Assembly (NCBI GenBank): GCA_934316845.1
Contig: CAKRDZ010000005.1
Span: 39,012 to 103,011 of the forward strand
Length of the DNA: 64,000 bases
Reading direction: 5' to 3'
DNA from: an uncultured Eubacterium sp.
GTDB taxonomy: Bacteria > Bacillota > Clostridia > Lachnospirales > Lachnospiraceae
The notes under the pieces were generated by a model. The model had not been told where the DNA came from and did no database searches. It worked only from the letters and a program-made list of their open reading frames with translations. Made by a program: the position numbers and the translations under genes. Shown piece by piece: positions 1 to 7,058 of the stretch. The stretch's first letter is position 1. Each line of letters opens with the position of its first letter.

Positions 1-376
1 TCAAGATATCGACCGGATTCGATACGATCAGTAAAATGCCTTGAAAATCGAGCGCCGCGATCTGAGGCATAATCTTTTCATAAATCGCAACATTTTTATG
101 CACAAGATCCAGTCTTGTCTCGTCCGGTTTCTGGTTCGCCCCCGCCGTCACGATCACGATCGCAGCATCTGCGATATCTTTATACTCTCCGGCATAAATC
201 TTCATCGGCCCCGCAAACGGCATGCCGTGCGCAATATCCTTCGCCTCTCCATCTGCCTTATCAAAATTCGCATCCAGCAACACCATCTCCGAAAACAACT
301 TGCTCTGCATCAAGGTAAACGCCGTCGCGGCACCAACAAATCCACAACCGATCACCGCTGCTTTTCTCTGATTCAT
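1..376 (-). CDS. ldh: L-lactate dehydrogenase, N-terminal part (runs off window)
   Basis: NAD-dependent reduction of pyruvate to L-lactate in the cytoplasm. Only about 125 N-terminal residues are in the window. They contain the Rossmann motif GCGFVGAA near residue 10, and the substrate-loop sequence ANQKPDETR. The Gln in this loop is the residue that marks lactate dehydrogenase; malate dehydrogenase has Arg there. The ATG at 376 is preceded by AAGGAGAT at good spacing. A 15-bp near-palindrome at 435-449 lies about 60 bp upstream and is shared with the Crp/Fnr gene at 19093. The rest of the gene lies outside the window, so intactness cannot be judged. Confidence 0.9.
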   Translation of the reverse strand, partial: MNQRKAAVIGCGFVGAATAFTLMQSKLFSEMVLLDANFDKADGEAKDIAHGMPFAGPMKIYAGEYKDIADAAIVIVTAGANQKPDETRLDLVHKNVAIYEKIMPQIAALDFQGILLIVSNPVDIL

Positions 377-434
377 GTGATCATCTCCTTCTAGTCTTTG
401 TGCTTAGAGTGTACCATTTTGCTTTTCTTTATTC

Positions 435-449
435 CGTTGTTATAACCAC
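435..449. promoter_or_regulatory. Shared 15-bp palindromic operator candidate upstream of ldh
   Basis: The minus strand reads GTGGTTATAACAACG. The first 14 bases form a near-perfect palindrome with one mismatched pair, centred on GTTATAAC. The same 15 bases occur at 19065-19079 directly upstream of the Crp/Fnr-family regulator. Binding by that regulator (or by a redox repressor such as Rex) is inference. Confidence 0.5.
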
Positions 450-476
450 ATTTTACCAGAGGTTTTATTTTGCTGA

Positions 477-510
477 AACAAAGAGCCGGTATAATGTCCG
501 ACTCTTTGTT
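477..510 (-). terminator. Hairpin, probable terminator of minus-strand genes
   Basis: Arms 477-489 and 498-510 form a 13-bp stem. On the minus-strand RNA it is fully paired, with one G-U pair, whereas on the plus strand that pair is a C-A mismatch, so it is drawn for minus-strand transcripts. It follows the LRR remnant and precedes the ldh promoter region. The U-tract after it is short. Confidence 0.6.
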
Positions 511-516
511 CTCTCT

Positions 517-705
517 TTACCTTTCATAAATTTTCACTTCTCCGTCCGCATTTGCCGCTTTCTTATATATTTGCTTACACCCTTTTGGCACATACAATGT
601 AATTCCATCCATGTTAATGTTTTCCAAAACCGGTGGTTTTCTACTTTCCAATACATAAGACAAATTTTTGACATCCGCTCCCCAGCACATTCCAAACCTT
701 TTTTG
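517..705 (-). pseudogene. C-terminal remnant of a BspA-like LRR surface protein
   Basis: An open stretch of 62 codons with no convincing start or ribosome binding site and an in-frame stop just upstream. The translation has the typical end of LRR_5/BspA proteins: an ITLYVPKGCKQIYKK segment followed by a short charged tail. Similar proteins are intact at 3955-5136 and 55713-58172. I read it as the leftover 3' end of a deleted surface-protein gene. With the hairpin at 477-510 it fills the 334-bp gap between ldh and the next gene. Confidence 0.6.
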
Positions 706-710
706 CTATT

Positions 711-1757
711 TTATCCTATTTTATATTTCAAAAAGTCTGTCGCTTCTCCATCATAATTTCCTTTGGAAGCAAGTACATAAAACTCTTTTTCCGAGGAAAC
801 CAGCAAGTCAATTACTGTCATATCCCGGCTCAGTGAATATTTGTCATTATCTACACCATTTACCAGACATTTCCATGACTTTTTGTTTGATTGATAGACA
901 TAAATACCTGACATATAGGCAGCATATAACTTCCCATTATGTCCTGCAAAAACGATTTCCTGATCTGTGATCGGATAAGCATCCTCTGTCTTTTGTCCAT
1001 TCAACTGCTTCACAAGATTCCGAATCGGTGTTGCATCTATCACATCGGACTGTTTTCCATCCTTTAAACGATAGGTTTTTACAACATCTGATTTTTTACT
1101 TGGATTTCCAATTTTATCCAGACAATATGTATAGGAATACAATTTATCTCCAATGATCTCTGCATCTGTAGAAGAAACTTTTGTAGTCCACTGTACCTTA
1201 TTGGATTTAAAATCTACGCAAACCGCCTGATATCCATTCTGTTTTCCTATTTGACAGATCAATACATAACGATTTTTCCCAGCCTCCAATACGTTCTTTA
1301 CAGAATACGACTTTTTCCACTCCTTTATTTTTGCGAGACGACACGTCTTTGTTTTCTTTCCTTTTGCATTTCGGAAAATAATCTCTGAAGAATCCGGATC
1401 TGCTTCTACATATCCTTTCGCTGTTGGATAAATCGTGTAGTATTTCTTCTTCCCCTTAATATTCATTGCCGTGTCCTTTACCATATTGGAAGTCCATTTG
1501 TCCTTTTTCTCATCATAAACAGCCTTCTGGTTAATGCCATCTTCATCGATATAGTAAGACACAATTTTTCCCGATGCATCTAAAATAACTTCCTGCATTT
1601 CCAATGCACCCGTCTTTAACTTGTTTTCATTAAAATCGCTGGCCGTATTTGTGTTAATTTTCGCAGCATAAACGGCAGCATCATTTTTTTGAAAACCACT
1701 TACCAATAACCCCGTACAAAATAGAATTGTTGCAATAACATGTTTTGTCCTTCTCAT
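711..1757 (-). CDS. Secreted protein of unknown function
   Basis: About 348 residues. The ATG at 1757 is chosen because AAGGAGAT lies just upstream; an in-frame ATG nine codons earlier has no such site. Residues 1-35 form a Sec signal peptide (basic start, hydrophobic run, small residues before the cleavage region). The rest is mixed beta-type sequence with repeated Trp/Tyr/Gly segments that could form a propeller, but I recognise no family. It is AT-rich and sits among other secreted proteins and truncated genes of the accessory region. It may be a surface or extracellular factor; no function can be assigned. Confidence 0.75.
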   Translation of the reverse strand: MRRTKHVIATILFCTGLLVSGFQKNDAAVYAAKINTNTASDFNENKLKTGALEMQEVILDASGKIVSYYIDEDGINQKAVYDEKKDKWTSNMVKDTAMNIKGKKKYYTIYPTAKGYVEADPDSSEIIFRNAKGKKTKTCRLAKIKEWKKSYSVKNVLEAGKNRYVLICQIGKQNGYQAVCVDFKSNKVQWTTKVSSTDAEIIGDKLYSYTYCLDKIGNPSKKSDVVKTYRLKDGKQSDVIDATPIRNLVKQLNGQKTEDAYPITDQEIVFAGHNGKLYAAYMSGIYVYQSNKKSWKCLVNGVDNDKYSLSRDMTVIDLLVSSEKEFYVLASKGNYDGEATDFLKYKIG

Positions 1758-1820
1758 AACTAATCTCCTTTTCCTTGAATACAATGTATGCCATTCATTT
1801 GCTTTTTGCTTATCTAATTC

Positions 1821-2210
1821 TCAGTAAAAGTTTTTCTGCCTTTCCAGTTTATCCCAGTTTGAGATCTCATAAACTTCGTAATTTTCTACCACAAAAACCG
1901 GCTTCCAGTTTTGAGTTAAATAGCCTCGGACACAGCATAGATACCTTGCCCGATAAATTTGTGTAATCTGTAATGCTTCCTGCTCTCTCAAATTTGAAGG
2001 CAAGAGAATCGGAACGATACCATTTTTCACAAAAGAAAGATAGCACATGATACAGCCAAGTGTATTTTCACACACCATCACCGCAACGGTCCTCCCCTCA
2101 AGAACGCTTTCTATTTCCTTTCGTCTTCGCACTAACTGCTGGCACGAAATCGTTTCGCCAGAGTCCAGATAAATTGCTATATTTTCTTTGTAACATTCAA
2201 GATCCCACAT
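1821..2210 (-). pseudogene. Truncated AMP-binding (adenylate-forming) enzyme, N-terminal fragment
   Basis: 129 residues resembling only the first part of acyl/aminoacyl adenylate-forming enzymes: a segment like IYLDSGETISCQQLVRRR, then VAVMVCENTLGCIMCYLSF and a PILLPS segment. Full enzymes have about 400-500 residues; the ATP-binding TSG loop and everything after it is missing. A ribosome binding site (GGGGGA) precedes the ATG, so a short protein could still be made. It is not a copy of the PaaK-like enzyme at 9263. A further decayed copy of its 3' half lies at 5305-5372. I read it as a relic of a second ligase gene. Confidence 0.6.
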
Positions 2211-2400
2211 TGGTTTTTTCCCCCTATTTCATATAAAATATCTTTAGAATTTTTTGTCATTCACCCGCCAAAGCCGTAAATACCACTAAAACTGTAATAA
2301 CAAAACTATGCTGGTCAAAACTCTTTTAAACATCTGACCAGCATTTATAAACTTTTTAATCGTTATTGTCTTCGCATCCACTTTCTACTCAACCAATTTA

Positions 2401-2467
2401 AGTGTAACAAGTTCATTCCGATCTGACAATACAAATTACATTATTTTGCTTTTTTCTACAGAATTTT
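2401..2467 (-). repeat. Relic copy of agrC 3' end and agrD promoter (matches 13088-13154)
   Basis: The 67 bases align without gaps to 13088-13154, with 57 identical by hand count. The 32 bases 2436-2467 are identical to 13123-13154 and encode the last residues of the agrC-like kinase (NSVEKSKIM, stop). The promoter is also conserved: TTGTCA, 17 bp, TACACT. No agrD or agrB follows here. Confidence 0.75.
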
Positions 2468-2514
2468 ACCTTTTTACCTTAGCAAGGACTTTGATCAGTG
2501 AACAAAATTCTAAC

Positions 2515-2549
2515 AAAGCCCCGTCATACAAAGGTATAACCGAGGCTTT
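2515..2549 (-). terminator. Terminator hairpin after the DUF285 surface protein gene
   Basis: Arms 2541-2549 and 2515-2523 form a nine-pair stem (one G-U) on the minus strand. It lies about 20 bp after the stop at 2572, followed by a TTGTTAGAATTTTG tail. A similar tail without the first stem arm follows the gene that ends at 5443, suggesting shared 3' ends between the surface-protein genes. Confidence 0.55.
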
Positions 2550-2571
2550 ATTCCGTTCACAACGAACGTGC

Positions 2572-3741
2572 TTATTTATTTTCGATTGTAATTGTCTTTA
2601 CAAATTCACCCGTTGGCAGGCAAGAGTTTTTGTCATCCGCAATAAAATTTTTCTGCTCTTCATTCGAAACAATAATTTTACTGCTTCCTGAGTCTCCCAA
2701 CCAAAATGCGCATACAGAACTCTTTACATTTTTGAAACTAAAGGCTCTTCCGATTCGAAGCGTAAGCGCTGAAAACATGTGATCCGAATTGTAAAACATA
2801 CTATCCATTTTTTCCACATTAGATGTATCAAAATTATTGCCTAAATCCAATGTTGTATCTCCCAATGTAGCTGCATTATATTCATAAAACATCTTACTCA
2901 TATCTTTTACTTCTGTCGTATAGAGATTCTCTATGCCGCTTATCTTTCCCACCTCACAACATAAATACGTTGAATCCGGGTTTGCAACTACTCCTTTTTC
3001 CTGTCCAACCGTCATTTCATACAGGCCATTTGCATCTTGATCTGTATACCATGCCATAACACTTTTATTTTGTTTTTCTGATAAATCAAAACTATTAATC
3101 ACACCATCCGGTACTTGTGCGCTGTCAGAAAAAGTCAATCTCTCAATGTCCTTCCGCAATACATCTGTTCCAAAAAAATAATGTCTTGAAACAGTAGTAA
3201 GCACCTGGTCATCTAGATGTTCATATGGCACGAAAGTAGTCACAGCAGGTTCCACCATAATTCTATTTTCTGTCGGCTCATGAGTTTTCAACGGTTCCTC
3301 GGTTGCCTTCGGCGTCTGGCTTGGCGTTGCACTCGGTGTCACCACCGGAGTTACTGCCGGACTTTGCGTAGGCAGCGTCGTCGGTGTTGCTTTTTGTTCT
3401 GCATTCTTTTCAGACTTCGAACTTCCTTTTACTACAACATTACAAATAAGTTTTTTCTTTCCAAGTTTACAGGAAATCTTTGCCTTGCCGGCTTTTAAGG
3501 CTTTTACTTTAACACTCGCCTTTTTCTTTGCTGAAAGACGAACATTTTTCTTGCCGGAAAGAACAGACCACTTGGCTTTCTTATTCGTTTTCTTTACCTT
3601 TAGTGTAACCGTCTGAGAAACTTTTAAGTTAAGTTTCTTCGTACTTAAAGCCGGTGCAGCTGCATCTGCCGGTACTGCCGTCTGACAAAGCCCGATCATC
3701 AATGCCAGCGCTATGATACCTGATAATTTTTTTGTTTTCAT
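2572..3741 (-). CDS. Surface protein with Ig-like (Big2-type) domain and DUF285 repeats
   Basis: 389 residues. A Sec signal peptide ends near residue 28 (ADAAAP). Residues about 30-105 are a Lys-rich bacterial Ig-like domain of the kind common in Lachnospiraceae surface proteins. A Thr/Pro linker follows (about 115-160). Residues about 200-385 carry BspA-type DUF285 features: VKDMSKMFYEYN, then FDTSNVEKMDSMFYNS. It lacks an obvious sortase or membrane anchor, so attachment is unclear. The start is supported by GAAGG upstream, and its promoter lies in a 100-bp module (3776-3875) identical to that of the next surface-protein gene. Role in adhesion or host contact is inference. Confidence 0.8.
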   Translation of the reverse strand: MKTKKLSGIIALALMIGLCQTAVPADAAAPALSTKKLNLKVSQTVTLKVKKTNKKAKWSVLSGKKNVRLSAKKKASVKVKALKAGKAKISCKLGKKKLICNVVVKGSSKSEKNAEQKATPTTLPTQSPAVTPVVTPSATPSQTPKATEEPLKTHEPTENRIMVEPAVTTFVPYEHLDDQVLTTVSRHYFFGTDVLRKDIERLTFSDSAQVPDGVINSFDLSEKQNKSVMAWYTDQDANGLYEMTVGQEKGVVANPDSTYLCCEVGKISGIENLYTTEVKDMSKMFYEYNAATLGDTTLDLGNNFDTSNVEKMDSMFYNSDHMFSALTLRIGRAFSFKNVKSSVCAFWLGDSGSSKIIVSNEEQKNFIADDKNSCLPTGEFVKTITIENK

Positions 3742-3775
3742 TAAAATCTACCTTCTTTCATAACTTATTTTATTG

Positions 3776-3875
3776 TTACGTAAATCTTATCATATGAGAC
3801 ATTTTCATGCAACACCAGATTTTTACAATTGGTAATATTAGGACGGCTCACATTGTTTGCCGTCCTTTTTCCTTT
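3776..3875 (-). repeat. 100-bp promoter/hairpin module, copy 1
   Basis: Identical base for base to 5175-5274. On the minus strand it carries a hairpin (GGACGGC/GCCGTCC) followed by a promoter: TTGCAT (3807-3812), 17 bp, TAAGAT (3784-3789). On the plus strand the hairpin is followed by TTTTTCC, so it can also act as a terminator for plus-strand transcripts. It ends 35 bp before the start at 3741. Confidence 0.85.
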
Positions 3876-3954
3876 TATTGTAAGATCGTCACATTCATCC
3901 TCAACAGCAACGTCCAAGAACAAGCCAAAAAATAACTTACAAGTATACGCTAAA

Positions 3955-5136
3955 CTATACGAAACGAATTCGTTTTCCGCGTCTTATTACATTCATATCT
4001 TGATATTTTTTCATATACTTTATCATCTTTTTCTCCAAAACTTTGCTTAACTGATAATAGTATTCTATCGCGATAATTGAATTTTTATTGGGTCCACATA
4101 GTATTGGCATATCATTTCCTTCAATATGAATCGTCCCGTTTGTATCAAGACTAGTACCCACAAGCCAGCCATCGTACCATCGCCGCGCAGTTTTAGGTAT
4201 ATAAATGTCCGATGTACTTCCCGCCCATATTATCTTTTCCGGCAATATTTTAACCTGTTTTGGAATATGTACTTCATTTTTACTGTTCACAAGTGCCGCA
4301 ATCAGCTTTCCTGTTTGTTTTTCGTACAAACAGTTATTACTTACTCCAAATTTAGTATTTGCTTTCTCTATACTAATTTGCACACCGGGTCTTTTCGTAC
4401 TAAGCGTGTTAAACGCTTCATTACCTATTTTTTCAACTTTCGCCGGAATAATCATCTTTCCCGTATATTTGCTCCAATGATATAACATTGAACCATCCTT
4501 TGACAAAATCAACTGCTTTGACACTTTAAATTTAGGATTTTTTTTGCTGATTTTTATCTCTTCCAATGACCCGCATTGATAAAATGCACTAAAGTCTATA
4601 CTTATTGTTGCTTCCGGAATTGTTATTTTTTTCATCTTTCTACATTGATAAAAAAGATGACTTTCTATCTGTTGCAGTTTCTTTGGCAAATGAATCGTCT
4701 CCAGTTTTGTCAATCCGGCAAAAGAAAACATCGCAATCTGTGTCACACTATCCGGCAGGACAATGCTTTTTATATTGGTGTTATTTTTACTAATTGTACC
4801 ATCGTCTGTCGAGTACATTACGCCAAAAATATTCCAGATCCGATCCAGCTCAAGATCATTTTCAGAAGCCATTTTTACAACAGACGCGCCCTCAATCATC
4901 GAGGGAATGACTACTTTACTGCACTTTCCATCAACAGTCAGTTTTGTGATCCAGCATTCTTGTCTATCTTCTGAGAAATACACATTTGCTTTAACATCTT
5001 TGTCAATTCTAATTACCTTTTTGCTTGTTGTGTCCCACGAAGAGAAAGCAGATACATTTTTTGTACTGCAAAAACAAAGCAGTAATAATAGCAGTATAGA
5101 TAATACTTTCAAATATTTACTAAATCGTTTTTCCAT
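3955..5136 (-). CDS. BspA-like leucine-rich repeat (LRR_5) surface protein
   Basis: 393 residues from the ATG at 5136, which is followed at once by a signal peptide (basic start, LLLLLLCFCS hydrophobic core). The ATG is preceded by GAGGGG. The upstream in-frame ATG at 5280 would place the promoter module inside the gene, so I reject it. From about residue 85 there are LRR_5 repeats, for example SIVLPDSVTQIAMFSF, THLP-type turns and KKITIPEATISIDFSAFY. BspA-like proteins are secreted or surface-exposed and often bind host or bacterial ligands; the ligand here is unknown. Expression is probably co-ordinated with the 2572 gene through the identical upstream module. Confidence 0.8.
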   Translation of the reverse strand: MEKRFSKYLKVLSILLLLLLCFCSTKNVSAFSSWDTTSKKVIRIDKDVKANVYFSEDRQECWITKLTVDGKCSKVVIPSMIEGASVVKMASENDLELDRIWNIFGVMYSTDDGTISKNNTNIKSIVLPDSVTQIAMFSFAGLTKLETIHLPKKLQQIESHLFYQCRKMKKITIPEATISIDFSAFYQCGSLEEIKISKKNPKFKVSKQLILSKDGSMLYHWSKYTGKMIIPAKVEKIGNEAFNTLSTKRPGVQISIEKANTKFGVSNNCLYEKQTGKLIAALVNSKNEVHIPKQVKILPEKIIWAGSTSDIYIPKTARRWYDGWLVGTSLDTNGTIHIEGNDMPILCGPNKNSIIAIEYYYQLSKVLEKKMIKYMKKYQDMNVIRRGKRIRFV

Positions 5137-5174
5137 CCTTTTTATCCCCTCTTTCAATAAAATCGTTTTTTTTC

Positions 5175-5274
5175 TTACGTAAATCTTATCATATGAGACA
5201 TTTTCATGCAACACCAGATTTTTACAATTGGTAATATTAGGACGGCTCACATTGTTTGCCGTCCTTTTTCCTTT
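5175..5274 (-). repeat. 100-bp promoter/hairpin module, copy 2
   Basis: Identical to 3776-3875. The promoter elements are TTGCAT (5206-5211), 17 bp, TAAGAT (5183-5188), placed 39 bp before the start at 5136. The absence of any difference over 100 non-coding bases points to recent duplication or gene conversion. Confidence 0.85.
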
Positions 5275-5304
5275 GCTCATCGACTTTTTGTGTTTTCACC
5301 GTTT

Positions 5305-5372
5305 TAAGCTAAATAACCACGGGTGCAGCATAGATAACTTGCCTGATAAACTTATGCAATCCGTAATATATC
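5305..5372 (-). pseudogene. Decayed fragment of the AMP-binding gene
   Basis: On the minus strand it reads as VYQASYLCCTRGYLA with a stop codon on each side. It matches IYRARYLCCVRGYLT of the truncated gene at 1821-2210, and the DNA is clearly similar to 1911-1978. In-frame stops show it is not functional. Confidence 0.65.
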
Positions 5373-5442
5373 TTCAGAATTTTTCTTTTTAGTCTTGAAA
5401 TGAACTTTAAGTAGTGAAAAAAATTTTTCTAACAAAGTCCCA

Positions 5443-7032
5443 TCATTCACTAGGATCATAAAAATACATTCCGACTATATTTACATGACTATATCCTTTG
5501 ACAGTTCCCGACACTTTACAATCTTTAATCTGACCGTTAAGTACATTTCCGGCAATTCCTCCTACGTAACGCCGGCCATATACATTTGTGCCTTTTAACT
5601 GTAAATCTTTTACAGTTCCTCTCAAAGCACTAAACAATCCAACATAATTGTAATCATATCGATGGATTGATAAATTATAAATGGTTTTTCCATTCCCGTC
5701 AAATGTACCTTTAAATTCTTCTATTGCATTATATCCGATTGGTTCAAAACTTTTATAGCAGGACATATCAAGATTTCTTTTTAATACAATTCTTTTACCC
5801 TTGAAATCGATTCCCTTTTTACAAAGTTTCTGCATTCCCGCCAACTGATCCGGAGTCTTGATATAAAGCACTTTTTTCTTCTTTTTATACCAGGATGTGG
5901 AAGGCTTTCCTTTTCCTTTCACTCCCTTTTTTATCTTTTTTGTTTTATGTTTATAAAGAGAAGTTTTGTATGGTTTACAGGTTACATTGGACATTTTTTT
6001 CATTGTTTTATATAAAGCAGTTTCTTTATATCCTTTGAAAATAAAGTTGCCTTCTTGAGGAATGTCCTCCATCCCCATCCATGGCCCCTTTACTTCCATC
6101 ACTCCTCCGTCAGCCATTTTTAATCCCGACAAAACGGCTCCCATGCATTTCGAAGGAAATACAATTTTTTTCACTGGCGGAATCCCTTCAAATGCATGCC
6201 CACTAATACTTGTTAATTCTTTAGGTAAATCAAATAACTGCAATTTTTCACAGCCTTCAAATGCACAATTTCCAATTCCTCTAAGTTCATCAGGAACGTT
6301 GATGATCTGTTCCAAAGAAGTACAATTTTCAAATGCAGCTGCTGGTATAGCGTTAACTTCATCAACAAATTCCACTTCTTTCAAATACCTATTGTTTGCA
6401 AATGCACCATCGTTCATATACTCAACTTCTGATGGAATAGTAAATTTCGTATCCTGTTTCCCTGCCGGATAAGCTCTTAGACCAATTCCATAATCTCCTC
6501 TTTTTTCGTAAAGTACACCATTTTTTGAATAGTAATACGGATTTCCTTCTTCCACTTCAAATGCTGTTACTTTCTCACATTGATCTAAAGCAGGACTTAT
6601 AATACCGACTACATCCTTAGCAATATGCACCACACCTTCATAATTCATCGGTACACATAGAAGATGTCTTTTATTGTTTTTCTTCTCCACCGCATACAAC
6701 ACACCGTCTCTGCATTCATATTGACTGCTCCCTTCTTCCACCAGTATCCTTTTCAAATTCGGATACTGGTATAGTGGATTACGTGTATGATAGTGTTGAT
6801 AATCCACTGGTATATTTGCTTCTTCCTGAGTCCTTCGTATAGTAGCAATACTGAAACCAATATCTCCTTCTTTAGGAAATATCAGTTCTGTTACTTTCGT
6901 TTTATCTACCTGGTCTGCCTGTGCATAATTGATTGATAATTCCTCCGCCTGTACAGGCACTACGGAACTTATCTGCCATACAGACGCGCAGAGAAACAAA
7001 GCTAATACTAATTTTGTAAATAAATCTTTCAT
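5443..7032 (-). CDS. Secreted LRR protein with C-terminal GLUG-type repeats
   Basis: 529 residues. A signal peptide is followed by QAEE near residue 30. About residues 80-330 hold BspA-type LRR_5 repeats (for example FANNRYLKEVEFVDEV and AFEGCEKLQLFDLPKEL). A Lys-rich linker with a KKIKKGVKGKGK run follows, then from about 395 a GLUG-like region (GTFDGNGKTIYNLS, YVGLFSALRGTVKDLQL, YVGGIAGN), as found in clostridial adhesins and IgA-protease-like proteins. The protein ends soon after the second GLUG unit, so it may be shortened. GGAGG lies eight bases before the ATG. The start is 26 bp after the subtilase gene, so it is probably the last gene of the agr-linked operon. Confidence 0.8.
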   Translation of the reverse strand: MKDLFTKLVLALFLCASVWQISSVVPVQAEELSINYAQADQVDKTKVTELIFPKEGDIGFSIATIRRTQEEANIPVDYQHYHTRNPLYQYPNLKRILVEEGSSQYECRDGVLYAVEKKNNKRHLLCVPMNYEGVVHIAKDVVGIISPALDQCEKVTAFEVEEGNPYYYSKNGVLYEKRGDYGIGLRAYPAGKQDTKFTIPSEVEYMNDGAFANNRYLKEVEFVDEVNAIPAAAFENCTSLEQIINVPDELRGIGNCAFEGCEKLQLFDLPKELTSISGHAFEGIPPVKKIVFPSKCMGAVLSGLKMADGGVMEVKGPWMGMEDIPQEGNFIFKGYKETALYKTMKKMSNVTCKPYKTSLYKHKTKKIKKGVKGKGKPSTSWYKKKKKVLYIKTPDQLAGMQKLCKKGIDFKGKRIVLKRNLDMSCYKSFEPIGYNAIEEFKGTFDGNGKTIYNLSIHRYDYNYVGLFSALRGTVKDLQLKGTNVYGRRYVGGIAGNVLNGQIKDCKVSGTVKGYSHVNIVGMYFYDPSE

Positions 7033-7058
7033 TCACTCAACCTCCAATTAAAATTATT

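Larger units (their letters stand above)
2211..2571 (-). other. Intergenic region with relics of an agr locus and two hairpins
   Basis: This 361-bp gap contains no intact gene. It holds an inverted repeat (arms 2310-2317 and 2335-2342, GCTGGTCA/TGACCAGC), a copy of the agr kinase 3' end plus the agrD promoter (2401-2467), and the terminator hairpin of the 2572 gene (2515-2549). It reads as debris of a partial duplication of the 12.9-13.2 kb agr segment. Confidence 0.55.
5137..5442 (-). other. Intergenic region: promoter module copy 2 and a decayed ligase fragment
   Basis: 306 bp without an intact gene. 5175-5274 is the second promoter module, 5305-5372 a decayed piece of the AMP-binding gene, and 5395-5442 resembles the tail after the terminator of the 2572 gene (TTTGTTAGAA segment on the minus strand). 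Confidence 0.6.
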
